In this document: positions 36,313 through 45,200 of the stretch, in pieces | Layout: each line of letters starts with the position of its first letter | Numbering within the stretch: position 1 is the first letter of the stretch | DNA from: Competibacter_A sp037045535 | GTDB lineage: Bacteria > Pseudomonadota > Gammaproteobacteria > Competibacterales > Competibacteraceae | DNA: 64,000 bases | Direction of reading: 5' to 3' | Assembly: GCA_037045535.1 (NCBI GenBank) | Contig: JBAOHI010000072.1 | Location: forward strand, 1 to 64,000 | The notes under the pieces: model-generated | Databases searched by the model: none | Told to the model about the DNA's origin: nothing | What the model saw: the letters and a program-made list of their open reading frames with translations, nothing else | Translations under genes and position numbers: made by a program

Positions 36313-36936
36313 GTGACAGACGTTCCATCGACTTCAGTGATCGTGGTGCCCGACGGCGTTCGGGGTTTGATCTTTGACTGCGATGGTACCCTGGCCGATA
36401 CCTTGCCGTTGCACTACGCTGCCTGGGAGGAGACGTTTGCGGAACGGGGATTGCCTTGCCCGATGGAATTTCTGATCCAGCACAATGGTAAACCCACCCA
36501 CTTGATCGTGGCGTTGTATAACGCGGCGTTCGATCTGAGCATCGATGTCGAGCGGTTTACGGCGGATAAGGAACGAAGAACGTATGCTCTGCTGGAGCGG
36601 GCCAGGCCGATTGCGCCGGTGGCGATGGTGGTGCGGCGCCATGTGGGTCGTTTGCCCATGGCCGTGGTGTCGGGCAGCAACCGCGCTAACGTGGAGCGGG
36701 TTTTACGAGCCATCGACATGCATGAACTGTTCGCGGCGGTGTTGACCGCTGACGATGGTTTGCCGCCGAAGCCGGCCCCGGCGTTATTTCTGGAGGCGGC
36801 CCGCCGGTTGGGCGTGGAACCCCACGCCTGTCAGGTGTTCGAGGATGCCGATTCCGGGCTGGAAGCCGCGCGCCGCGCCGGAATGCTGGCGACCGACGTG
36901 CGGCTCTTCGGTGGTGGGTATCGCGGAAGCGATTAA
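36313..36936 (+). CDS. HAD-family phosphatase (beta-phosphoglucomutase-like)
   Basis: A 207-aa HAD protein with GLIFDCDGTLADTLPLHYAAW (motif I, nucleophile Asp), PMAVVSGSNRANVERVL (motif II) and PKPAPALFLEAARRLGVEPHACQVFEDADSGLEAARRAGM (motifs III and IV). It resembles sugar-phosphate phosphatases and phosphoglucomutases. A GTG at 36313 or TTG at 36307 starts it, touching the pilU stop. The substrate is unknown. Confidence 0.85.
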   Translation: MTDVPSTSVIVVPDGVRGLIFDCDGTLADTLPLHYAAWEETFAERGLPCPMEFLIQHNGKPTHLIVALYNAAFDLSIDVERFTADKERRTYALLERARPIAPVAMVVRRHVGRLPMAVVSGSNRANVERVLRAIDMHELFAAVLTADDGLPPKPAPALFLEAARRLGVEPHACQVFEDADSGLEAARRAGMLATDVRLFGGGYRGSD

Positions 36937-36944
36937 GGCCGCGC

Positions 36945-38984
36945 TCAGGCCGCGATTCCACTCAATCGCAGCAGCGGCTCGATACGCGGTTCCCGGCCTC
37001 GAAACTCGACGAAACTGACCATCGCCGGGCGCGATCCGCCCGCTTCGAGAATGCTGTGCCGGAAACGCTCGCCGGTTGGAGCATCGAAGATTCCGTTCTC
37101 CTCGAAAGCGCTGAACGCATCCGCCGACAACACTTCCGCCCATTTGTAGCTGTAGTAACCTGCCGCGTAGCCACCCGCGAAAATATGGGTAAAAGCATTG
37201 GCGAAGCGGTTGTAGACCGGGGGAACGATCACCGCGATTTGCTGGCGCACATCGTCCAGCGTTTCCAGCACCCGCGCGCCGCGCGCCGGGTCGTACTCGC
37301 GATGCAATCGGAAATCGAATAGCCCGAATTCCAATTGTCGGACCATAAAGATACCCGCCTGGAAATTCTTGGCCGCTTGCATGCGCTGGTACAGCGTTTC
37401 TGGCAACGGTTCGCCGGTTTGATAATGGCCCGCCAGCAGAGTTAATGCGTCCCGCGACCAGCACCAGTTTTCCAGGAACTGGCTCGGCAGTTCCACGGCG
37501 TCCCACTCCACGCCGTGGATACCAGCCACGGGCAGATAATCCACCGTCGTCAGCAGATGGTGTAAGCCATGGCCGAATTCGTGGAACATCGTGATCACTT
37601 CATTGTGGGTAAGCAGGGCTGGATCGTTGCCCACCGGTGGCGTGAAGTTGCAGATCAGATAGGCGGCTGGTAGCCGTGCGTTCCCCTCGATCAAACGTCT
37701 TCCCAGACAACCGTCCATCCAGGCGCCGCCGCGCTTGTGGGGACGAGCGTACAAATCGAGATAGAACCGCCCGCGTGGAGTGCCAGTCGAATCGACGATT
37801 TGGTAAACCTGCACGTCGGGGTGCCAGACTGCCACGCCGTCCAACGGCCGGATGGAAATGCCAAACAGCTTTTCCGCAACGGCGAACAGCCCCGGCAGAA
37901 CGCGAGTGGTCGGGAAATAGGGTCGCAGTTCTTCCTGCGACAGTTGATAACGATGCTGACGCAGTTTTTCCGAGTAGTAGCCGATGTCCCAGGTTTCCAA
38001 TCGCTCGACCCCGAACTGCGTGCGAGCGAAATCCTGCAGTTCGTCCAGTTCCTTGCGGGCTTGCGGCCGTGCACGACCGGCGAGGTCGGCGAGGAACGCC
38101 AATACCTTATCCGGTGAGTCGGCCATTTTGGTCGCTAGCGAGTATTCAGAGTAATCCTGAAAGCCCAGCAACCGAGCCAGTTCATGGCGCAACGCCAGAA
38201 TGCGATCCATCAGCGGTCCATTGTCCCATTGGCCGGCGTTCGGTCCTTGATCGGACGCGCGGGTGCAGTAGGCGTCGTACATTGTGCGCCGCAACTCACG
38301 GTCATCGGCGTAATTCAGTACCGGTAGATAGGATGGCAGTTCAAGCGTCAGCAACCAGCCGTCGAGTCCCTGCCGCTGGGCAGTTTGCCGGGCCAACGCC
38401 CGTGCCGAGTCAGGTAGTCCGGCCAACTGGGCCTCGTCGGTCAACTGTTGAGTCCACCCCTGGGTGGCGTCCAATACGTTTTCCGCGAATTTGGCGCTAA
38501 GTTGCGTCAACTCTTGCTGGATGTCCTTATAGCGAGATCGTTGCTCCGGCGGTAAGGCGATGCCCGACAGGCGGAAATCGCGCAGAGCGTTGTCGATGAC
38601 CTTGCGCTGGGCTGAGTCGAGCCGGACATACTCCACGCCATCGGCGATCTGTCGATAAGCCTGGTACAAGCCTTCATGCTGGCCGAGTTCGGTCGAGTAG
38701 CTGCTGAGCTTGGGTAAACAGGCATTGTAGGCAGCGCGTAGCCCTTCGGAATCGAGTACCGAGTGGAGATGGTTGACCGGCGACCACGCTTTGTTCAAGC
38801 GGTCCTCCAGTTCCTCCAGCGGTTGGATCAAGTTATTCCAGGTGTAAGTGCGATTAGCGGCCAATAGCCGTTCGATTTCGGCGCGATTGGTGGCCAGCGC
38901 TTGATCCATAGCTGGCTCGATATGATCCGGCTGGATGGCGGAATAGAGTGGCAGGTCGGCGGAGTCCAGCAAAGGGTTGGTCAT
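36945..38984 (-). CDS. prlC: Oligopeptidase A (M3 family metallopeptidase)
   Basis: A 679-aa protein with the M3 zinc motif TMFHEFGHGLHHLL. RRTMYDAYCTRASDQGPN, GRFYLDLYARPHKRGGAWMDG and MAAYYSYKWAEVLSADAFSAFEE-like segments match oligopeptidase A (PrlC). It degrades signal peptides and other short peptides in the cytoplasm. The ATG at 38982-38984 fits family starts better than 38999. Confidence 0.9.
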   Translation of the reverse strand: MTNPLLDSADLPLYSAIQPDHIEPAMDQALATNRAEIERLLAANRTYTWNNLIQPLEELEDRLNKAWSPVNHLHSVLDSEGLRAAYNACLPKLSSYSTELGQHEGLYQAYRQIADGVEYVRLDSAQRKVIDNALRDFRLSGIALPPEQRSRYKDIQQELTQLSAKFAENVLDATQGWTQQLTDEAQLAGLPDSARALARQTAQRQGLDGWLLTLELPSYLPVLNYADDRELRRTMYDAYCTRASDQGPNAGQWDNGPLMDRILALRHELARLLGFQDYSEYSLATKMADSPDKVLAFLADLAGRARPQARKELDELQDFARTQFGVERLETWDIGYYSEKLRQHRYQLSQEELRPYFPTTRVLPGLFAVAEKLFGISIRPLDGVAVWHPDVQVYQIVDSTGTPRGRFYLDLYARPHKRGGAWMDGCLGRRLIEGNARLPAAYLICNFTPPVGNDPALLTHNEVITMFHEFGHGLHHLLTTVDYLPVAGIHGVEWDAVELPSQFLENWCWSRDALTLLAGHYQTGEPLPETLYQRMQAAKNFQAGIFMVRQLEFGLFDFRLHREYDPARGARVLETLDDVRQQIAVIVPPVYNRFANAFTHIFAGGYAAGYYSYKWAEVLSADAFSAFEENGIFDAPTGERFRHSILEAGGSRPAMVSFVEFRGREPRIEPLLRLSGIAA

Positions 38985-39011
38985 CACAATAGTATCCAAT
39001 AGAAGAACCCT

Positions 39012-39488
39012 CTAGGTTTTGAGCGACTCCCAAATTTTCCCCATCCAAGATCTTTGTTTGGTCCATTTGGCTTTTAAGCCTTTTTCCAGGAAGAAAGGGG
39101 TATATTTTTTATCGTCCATCATGATGTGGTGAGTCAACCATTTTCTCAGAAAATTCATCAACTCGATGTCGATTACGGCGCCACCCGCGAATTTTTTTTG
39201 AAAGCTTGAGACTTCTTGTTTGAGTTTGTCGTGATGCACCTGGTGCGTTTCGGCATCGGGATAATCGAAAATGCGGAACAGACTCTCCTCCACTGCAAAA
39301 TGCACAATGGTGTACTGTACGAGTTCCTCCAGAATCGCGCTGATAACCGTCTTGTCCGCTTTGTGTAGTATGGCTTCATTGAACAGGCGATTAATGAGGT
39401 TAATTAAAATCTTATGTTGTTCGTCAATTTCTTGTAAGCCCACACTGAGTTCGTCAGACCAGGATATAAATTCTTTCGTGTCAAGCAT
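39012..39488 (-). CDS. Bacteriohemerythrin
   Basis: A 158-aa single-domain hemerythrin. The diiron ligands are in DEQHKILINLINRL, VHFAVEESLFRIFDYPD, HQVHHDKLKQEV and WLTHHIMMDDKKYTPF. Such proteins bind O2 reversibly and may deliver it to enzymes or chemosensors. Its base composition is more AT-rich than prlC beside it, and a 242-bp AT-rich gap (39489-39730) with no gene precedes it, likely containing its promoter. Confidence 0.92.
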   Translation of the reverse strand: MLDTKEFISWSDELSVGLQEIDEQHKILINLINRLFNEAILHKADKTVISAILEELVQYTIVHFAVEESLFRIFDYPDAETHQVHHDKLKQEVSSFQKKFAGGAVIDIELMNFLRKWLTHHIMMDDKKYTPFFLEKGLKAKWTKQRSWMGKIWESLKT

Positions 39489-39730
39489 GTCATGCTCCTT
39501 CTATACTTCATTGAAGATAACAAGGTTCAAGTGGTTTTTCAGGCTCGCCAAATAAAAAGTAAGCGCTATATGCATTTTAAATATTACATTTTTTCTCTAA
39601 ATTAAAATCTTATCGTATATTTATATAAAAAACAATATAATTAAATACGCTGTTATTTGTACTTTTTTATTGCTCTATTTGCTGTAAGCTTACAGAAAGG
39701 TTGAAATGAGTTGCGCTACCGAACAGACGA

Positions 39731-40578
39731 TCATCTAGATGTCCACAGCAGATAACCGCTGGTTAGCGCCGTCGCCAGCAAGCATCCGACGGCACGCCAT
39801 CGAAAATAGGTGATCAGCCGATGCTCCTCGCGAAAAGCGGCGATGATGCAGGGCCGAGCGGAATCGCCGGGATCGGCCATCAGGTGAACATCCGGTTGGG
39901 TGGTCTGTTGCAGTTGTTGCCGCTGGACTTGCCGGTGGGCCGCGCGACGGACTGCTTCCCATTCATCGGGGTCGATCACGCATTGAGCCACGCATTGAGC
40001 AGTGCCGTCGTCCAGAGCGATAGATTGTCGCTGTCGCCAGATTCCACCAACCACCAACGTCCGCCTGAGGACCGCTCCTCGATTTGGTAACGATACCAAG
40101 CGCAGGGAAGGCTGCTGAGTGGGGCGAGGATCGGTGGCCCCGGCAGCAGGCGAGCCCGACCGTACAGTTCGATGTAGCCCTGTGGCGCCGGGCGGATGCG
40201 GGCGATAGGCGTGTCGGCTAGTCACCAGGCCCGGCGACTGAAACACAAGGCACCATACAGCCCGGCACCAGCACCGGTCAGAATGAGAGCAAACAGCGGG
40301 AGCGGGATTGCTAGCGGGCGTGATAAAAGGCTACCGCCTGGGTCGAGTTGTCGGAGCAACAGAAAAAACTCAACCAGACGGCGATGAAAAACAGGCCACC
40401 TTTTAGACTGGGATTGCGCATGCAGACGCTCGATTTCGGTCACCGAAACAATTGGGCGAGATTGACATCCTGCTTTTCTGGCGCTGTGAACTCCAGCAGT
40501 CGAAACGATCCGAAGGTGAACATCCGCGCGACTAGTATGTCCAGGAACTGCTCGATGCGTTTGCGTTTCAGATCGCAA
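39731..40578 (-). pseudogene. GIDE-domain (E3-ligase-like) membrane protein, broken
   Basis: Pieces read leftward form a GIDE/MUL1-like bacterial protein: a hydrophobic stretch (PLFALILTGAGAGLYGAL) then FSRRAW, an in-frame stop near 40222, and directly LADTPIARIRPAPQGYIELYGRARLLPGPPILAPLSSLPCAWYRYQIEER. Near 40020 the frame shifts to SIALDDGTAQCVIDP-like text, then WEAVRRAAHRQVQRQQL, EEHRLITYFRWRAVGCLLATALTSGYLLW with a second TM segment. One stop plus one shift means either decay or sequencing errors. Bacterial GIDE proteins lack the RING domain, and their role is unknown. Confidence 0.6.
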
Positions 40579-40720
40579 TTATAATCATCCCATTTGTGAA
40601 ACAATAAATTCCATGTGAAGGCAGAAAACGAAGAGTGTTTTAGTTGCAGGTAGGCCGGTTTGTAAGATCATGGGTAACGGTAAGTTTCGAAAAGGTTGCG
40701 ATTTTTATAAGAAAACAAAT

Positions 40721-40762
40721 AGGTTGACGCACATCGTCGTCCAGCGATGTGCGCCATAACCT
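40721..40762 (-). terminator. Hairpin with T-rich tail, probable phaC terminator
   Basis: GCACATCG (40729-40736) pairs with CGATGTGC (40745-40752), and AGGTT/AACCT extends the stem at its base. On the minus strand the hairpin is followed by ATTTGTTTTCTTAT. It lies 25 bp after the phaC stop. Confidence 0.65.
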
Positions 40763-40786
40763 TTCGAAGGTATTATTGAAAGAACT

Positions 40787-42595
40787 CTATTGGTCGTATC
40801 GCATTTTGACGTAAGAACCTGGCGCGTCCTCGATGGGTTCTAGCTGACCGTCGCCCGGTATGCGGGCTGGCACTTGCGGACCCGCGTAAGGTTGCAACCA
40901 TGTCAACCAATCTGGCCACCAGGAGCCTTCTTGCTGGACCGCGTCCTTAAACCAGTCATCGGGACTCGGCGGGACTTTGGAATTTAGCCAAAAACCGTAT
41001 TTGTCCGATGAGGCTGGATTGATGACCCCGGCAATATGACCGGATCCGCTCAGCACAAATTTGACTGGGCCACCGACCAGTTGGGTGCCGGCGTAGGTGG
41101 ATTTCCACGGCGCGATATGATCCTCATAAGCTGACAGAAAGCAGATCGGCGCCTTGATTTTGCCCAGATCGATGGGTACGCCGGCCAGAGTGATGCCGCC
41201 CGGCTCGCGCAGCAGATTCTTCTGGTACATATTGCGCACATAGAAGCTGTGCATGTCCCGTGGCATCCGGGTAGAGTCGGAATTCCAGTACAGCAGATCG
41301 AAAGGGTAGGGATCCTTGCCCAGCAGGTAATTGTTGACCACGAAGTACCAGATCAGATCGTTGGCCCGTAACATGCTGAACACGCCGGCCATCTGGCTGC
41401 CGTCCAAATAACCTCGTTCGCCCATCTGCTTCTCCAGCAGAGTAATCAGCTCCTCGTCGATGAACACCTCCAGTTCGCCCGGTTCGCTGAAATCGGTCAT
41501 GCAAGCGAAGCAGATCGCGCTTTGCACCCGCTGATCTTTCTGAGCCGCCAGATAGGCCATCGTGATGAGCAGAATGGTGCCGCCCAAGCAGTAACCGGCA
41601 GCGTTGATTTCCCGCTCGCCAGTGGCTTGCTCGATGGCGTCCATTCCCGCCACGATGGACAGCATGTAATCCTCAAACTTTTTATGTGCCAGCCGCTCAT
41701 CCGGATTGATCCAGGAGGTCATGAATACGGTAAAACCCTGATCTACCATCCATTTGACCATCGAGTTCTTGGGCCGCATGTCCATGATGTAATACTTGTT
41801 GATCCAGGGCGAGACGAACAAGAACGGCCGCTGATAGACCGTCGGCGTGCTGGGGTCGTACTGGATCAATTGCAGTAGCTCGTTTTGGAAGATGACCTTG
41901 CCCGGCGTGACGGCGATATTCTCGCCCGGCTTGAACGCTTTGAGATCGGTCATTTTGATTTGCAACTGGCCGCGACCACGCTCTAGGTCTCCCAGCAGGT
42001 TTTGCAGACCCTTGACCAGATTGTCGCCGCTGGAATCGAGCGTGGCCTTGAGTACGGTGGGATTGGTATGGACGAAGTTGGTCGGGGCCATGGCGTCTAC
42101 GAATTGACGAGTATAGAACTGCACCCGGCGGGCAGTCTTATCGTCCAGTCCCTCGACCTTGCGAGCCAGCCCTTGCACGCTATCGGCGGCGAGCAGATAG
42201 GACTGCTTGATAAAATCGAACACCGCGTTTTCCGCCCATTGTGCGTCAGCGAAGCGCTTGTCGCCCGGTGGCGGGGTAATGACCGGTTGGACTTTGTGGC
42301 CCAGCATCCGCTTGGAGGCGGACTGCCAGAGATCGAGAGTATTCTTCCAGAAATTGACCTGGGCCTCGATCAGCTTTTCTGGATTTTTCAAAAGCTGATC
42401 GAAGAATTCCTGAAAGGATTTGCCGATGATGGTCGGATCGATCAGCGGAATCTGATCATTGCGTTCCTGGCGCTTGAGGTATTCCTGCAATACCCGCTGG
42501 CTCTGCTCGATGATCTTGGAAAAATTCTGAGCTAGTTTATTGAGATCAGTGGTCTGGGCATCGGGTGCGGGGGTAGGTTGAGTCATGGCGAGCAC
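40787..42595 (-). CDS. phaC: Class I poly(3-hydroxyalkanoate) synthase
   Basis: A 602-aa protein with the PhaC lipase-like box GYCLGGT containing the active Cys (near residue 340), SAYEDHIAPW with the catalytic Asp and GSGHIAGVINP with the His. The N terminus holds the FFDQLLKNPEKLIEAQVNFWKNTLDLW segment typical of class I enzymes. It polymerises hydroxyacyl-CoA into PHA granules. No phaA, phaB or phaP is adjacent. The start may be the second Met (MTQPTPAPDAQ), a few codons downstream. Confidence 0.93.
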   Translation of the reverse strand: MLAMTQPTPAPDAQTTDLNKLAQNFSKIIEQSQRVLQEYLKRQERNDQIPLIDPTIIGKSFQEFFDQLLKNPEKLIEAQVNFWKNTLDLWQSASKRMLGHKVQPVITPPPGDKRFADAQWAENAVFDFIKQSYLLAADSVQGLARKVEGLDDKTARRVQFYTRQFVDAMAPTNFVHTNPTVLKATLDSSGDNLVKGLQNLLGDLERGRGQLQIKMTDLKAFKPGENIAVTPGKVIFQNELLQLIQYDPSTPTVYQRPFLFVSPWINKYYIMDMRPKNSMVKWMVDQGFTVFMTSWINPDERLAHKKFEDYMLSIVAGMDAIEQATGEREINAAGYCLGGTILLITMAYLAAQKDQRVQSAICFACMTDFSEPGELEVFIDEELITLLEKQMGERGYLDGSQMAGVFSMLRANDLIWYFVVNNYLLGKDPYPFDLLYWNSDSTRMPRDMHSFYVRNMYQKNLLREPGGITLAGVPIDLGKIKAPICFLSAYEDHIAPWKSTYAGTQLVGGPVKFVLSGSGHIAGVINPASSDKYGFWLNSKVPPSPDDWFKDAVQQEGSWWPDWLTWLQPYAGPQVPARIPGDGQLEPIEDAPGSYVKMRYDQ

Positions 42596-42696
42596 CTCAT
42601 CGAGAGGACAATGACCCTATAAAGTATAGGTGAGATTATCGGTTGTCGCGGGCGCCTTCTTGTTCGATTTGATAGCCTGGGGAATAGCGGAGCTCG

Positions 42697-43845
42697 TCAA
42701 TAAGGCGGCAGCAGACGCCGGAAACCATGCCCCAGAATGATGATTAAAAATAGTAGGTTACGGATTGGGATGACCGGCCAGAAATAGTGTACCGGTGCAA
42801 GGGGTTGGCCCGTTGTCGCGGCGACCGCCAACCGTTGCGCGAGAGTTCGCAACAGGGACAACGAGCGTGGCCAGTCGATCACGCCCGCGCGCCAGTCCGC
42901 CGGAATGCCTGCTTCGCCGACCACTATCCCTGCGAGTGCCCCGACAATTGCGCCGGTCGTATCGGTATCACCGCCGCAATCCAGCACTTCGGTCAGCGTT
43001 TTCCTGAAATCGCCGAAATGCCGAAACCAGGCGTAAACCACGACAGGGATGGTGTGATACATGTAGCCGGTGACCCCCTTGGCCAACCCTAACCGATCCG
43101 CCAGTTCAGCCACGGTCCAATCATCACGCCCCGCGCGAGCGATGGTTGCCACAGCGGATAGCCAGTCGCGGTCGTGAGGGCCGCATCGATCTAACAGGCT
43201 GATGAACCTTTCCAGGGATGGACGCTGGGTTAGCCGATCTCGGACGGTCCAGGCTGCCAACTCGGCGATTGCAGTCGCACCGATTAACGCTTTGGGATCG
43301 GTGTGGGTGAGGCAAGTCGAAGCCGCCACATAGGCAGCCCGTTGTTCTGGATTATGGGCAAAAAACGCACCGATAATGGCCACTCGCATCGCCGGTCCGT
43401 TACCGGCCGAAAACACACCGCTACAGTTGGGCGAAAAACCCATCCAGAGTTTCAGTATGGCCCGCAGAGTGGCAAAGCCGATGCCAGCTGGCAGGAACAA
43501 TAACCAACCGCGTAAACACCAGCCTAGTCGTCGGGCGAATCGTATTGGCGAAACGGGATGACGCAGCAAGCTTTGCGCGACGAAAACCATGTGCTCGGTG
43601 TCATCGCTAATCATGCCGTGCCCTGGCAGCAATCGGTGCCGCCAGTTGCCACGAGTAAAACGGTGATTGCGTTGCCGGGTTAAACCTTCGGTTGGCAAAC
43701 CCAATGCATCTCCGCACGCTGTCCCGATCAGCAGGGCATTGAATCGTGATGCGAGTTGATAGCCTTCATCGTCCCGCAACGTCTCGACTTCCATTCGGCT
43801 GGCAGGGAAGGGTAGATCTTGGCTGGAGGGTGTTAAGTGAATCAT
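42697..43845 (-). CDS. ADP-ribosylglycohydrolase (DraG-like)
   Basis: A 382-aa protein with GTACGDALGLPTEG, MISDDTEHMVFVAQSLL, AGNGPAMRVAIIGAFFA, and CGGDTDTTGAIVGALAGIVVG, the metal-binding motifs of the DraG/ARH family. Members remove ADP-ribose from proteins or nucleic acids; DraG itself reactivates nitrogenase reductase, but no nitrogenase gene is present here. A C-terminal hydrophobic segment (NLLFLIIILGHGF) is unusual for the family. The start at 43843-43845 is chosen because the upstream extension has no family match. Confidence 0.85.
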   Translation of the reverse strand: MIHLTPSSQDLPFPASRMEVETLRDDEGYQLASRFNALLIGTACGDALGLPTEGLTRQRNHRFTRGNWRHRLLPGHGMISDDTEHMVFVAQSLLRHPVSPIRFARRLGWCLRGWLLFLPAGIGFATLRAILKLWMGFSPNCSGVFSAGNGPAMRVAIIGAFFAHNPEQRAAYVAASTCLTHTDPKALIGATAIAELAAWTVRDRLTQRPSLERFISLLDRCGPHDRDWLSAVATIARAGRDDWTVAELADRLGLAKGVTGYMYHTIPVVVYAWFRHFGDFRKTLTEVLDCGGDTDTTGAIVGALAGIVVGEAGIPADWRAGVIDWPRSLSLLRTLAQRLAVAATTGQPLAPVHYFWPVIPIRNLLFLIIILGHGFRRLLPPY

Positions 43846-44191
43846 CTTGATCGGAGTTATTCTGGGTTCGAGGATGGTAGCGATTGTCGTCAATAATTTA
43901 TTGATATATAATAATTTGTTATAGGAATTCGATTGTCGCCAGAAGTATGAGTCGCGCTTCAAGCAGCAGCTTCCAATTTGATATAAAGGCAATGGAGTTG
44001 ATCAAAAGCAATGAAAGGAAATACGAACGATGTTTAAATATCTGAGTGAAATTATAAGACAAAAAATGAAAGCGGTACCCATAAAAATGTATTATAAAAA
44101 TTACTATTGTTGACTAATTACGTTTCAGTTTGGCGTATTTTACTGTAAATAGGGTTATATCGCTTAATCGAGGTGAATTTCCATTAATGTG
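43846..44191. other. AT-rich divergent intergenic region
   Basis: This gap, much more AT-rich than its left neighbours, has no gene. It separates the leftward hydrolase gene from the rightward chemosensory operon. Short A/T tracts are common (for example ATTATAAAAATTAC near 44090), but I cannot assign further sites apart from the promoter starting at 44192. Confidence 0.5.
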
Positions 44192-44219
44192 TTGTAAAAT
44201 TTGTACGTTCGGCTATAAT
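44192..44219 (+). promoter_or_regulatory. Sigma-70-type promoter of the chemosensory operon
   Basis: TTGTAA (44192-44197) and TATAAT (44214-44219) are spaced by 16 bp. The inverted repeat ATTGTTA-AGTG-TAACAAT (44218-44235) overlaps the start region and could be an operator. A strong GGAGGT follows at 44275-44280, 6 bp before the first ATG. Confidence 0.65.
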
Positions 44220-44286
44220 TGTTAAGTGTAACAATAATTTTATATATTCTCTCCGTTGGGATTATGTATTTTATGGAGGTGGTTTC

Positions 44287-45066
44287 ATGGTATGGGCGGC
44301 TGCGTTTTTTTGGATATTGATTTCAGCGCCAGTGGTTTTCTTTGCATTAACCGGAGTTGATCAGAGTATCCGTGCGGGTTACTCGATTATCTCCCAAATT
44401 ATTTCACCCGTTTTGGCCGCTAGTTTATGTTATTGGGCAGCGAGTGCTTTTCTGGATTCATCGATCATGAGGAAAGTCTGGAGGTTATTGGGAAGTGGGG
44501 TATTGTTGTGGGGGGTAGGCGCTATTTTATATTCAGTGTACCCTTTATTTAATGATGGCCAAGAAACTCCTTATCCGTGGTATTCCGATTATGGATATCT
44601 ACTTATGTATATTCCTTGTTTGTTAGCATTTATTTATTTTAAGCAGCATTTGAATCGAAGAATCCCAAATTGGGGGATTCTGATGGCAGTCGCTGTTTTT
44701 TGCATGGCTTTTGTGTTGGCTATATATTTTTATATTGAAAAGCTTGTTCAATCAGATTCCGTGGCCACATATATTGTTACGCTACTTTATATGTTTGGAG
44801 ATCCAATCCTGCTAGGGTCTGTAGTGCTTATTGCTTCAACGTTGACTAGAACTGCTGAGGTGCGTGCTTGGTGGCTAGTGTCAGTTGGTTTTCTATTGTT
44901 TTATATTGCGAATGTCATGTATACGTATCTTGTTCTTGTGGGTAGTTATATGAGCGGAAATGTTGTGGATATTGGTTGGGTTCTCGGATTTGGTCTTATT
45001 GGCATTGCTGCGTTAATTACAAAGACCGCTCAGAAAAATGATTTGGTAAAGAAAAGCTATGTTTAA
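44287..45066 (+). CDS. Multi-spanning membrane protein, first gene of chemosensory operon
   Basis: A 259-aa protein with about seven to eight hydrophobic helices (WAAAFFWILISAPVVFFAL, ISQIISPVLAASLCYW, LLGSGVLLWGVGAILY, YLLMYIPCLLAFIYF, GILMAVAVFCMAFVLAIYFY, ILLGSVVLIAST, WLVSVGFLLFYIANVMY, DIGWVLGFGLIGIAAL). No soluble output domain is present. The layout resembles integral-membrane sensory modules, and its position ahead of two response regulators and a chemoreceptor suggests a sensory role. It has low GC for the window. No named family is recognised. Confidence 0.7.
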   Translation: MVWAAAFFWILISAPVVFFALTGVDQSIRAGYSIISQIISPVLAASLCYWAASAFLDSSIMRKVWRLLGSGVLLWGVGAILYSVYPLFNDGQETPYPWYSDYGYLLMYIPCLLAFIYFKQHLNRRIPNWGILMAVAVFCMAFVLAIYFYIEKLVQSDSVATYIVTLLYMFGDPILLGSVVLIASTLTRTAEVRAWWLVSVGFLLFYIANVMYTYLVLVGSYMSGNVVDIGWVLGFGLIGIAALITKTAQKNDLVKKSYV

Positions 45067-45200
45067 TTGAAGTCGTCCTGAATTTTACTAGTCGTAGCAG
45101 TGTGTGCCATCGATTGGATTAAGGAGGCGCGAGAAATTTCTAGCACACGCTATGATTTGGCGGCGGTGTTCAATTGGTTCTATACTCTAGTGAGAGATAA

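Noticed and set aside
42207..42535. Plus-strand frames opposite phaC
   Set aside because: phaC is intact on the minus strand with all catalytic motifs, and the opposite frames lack family features.
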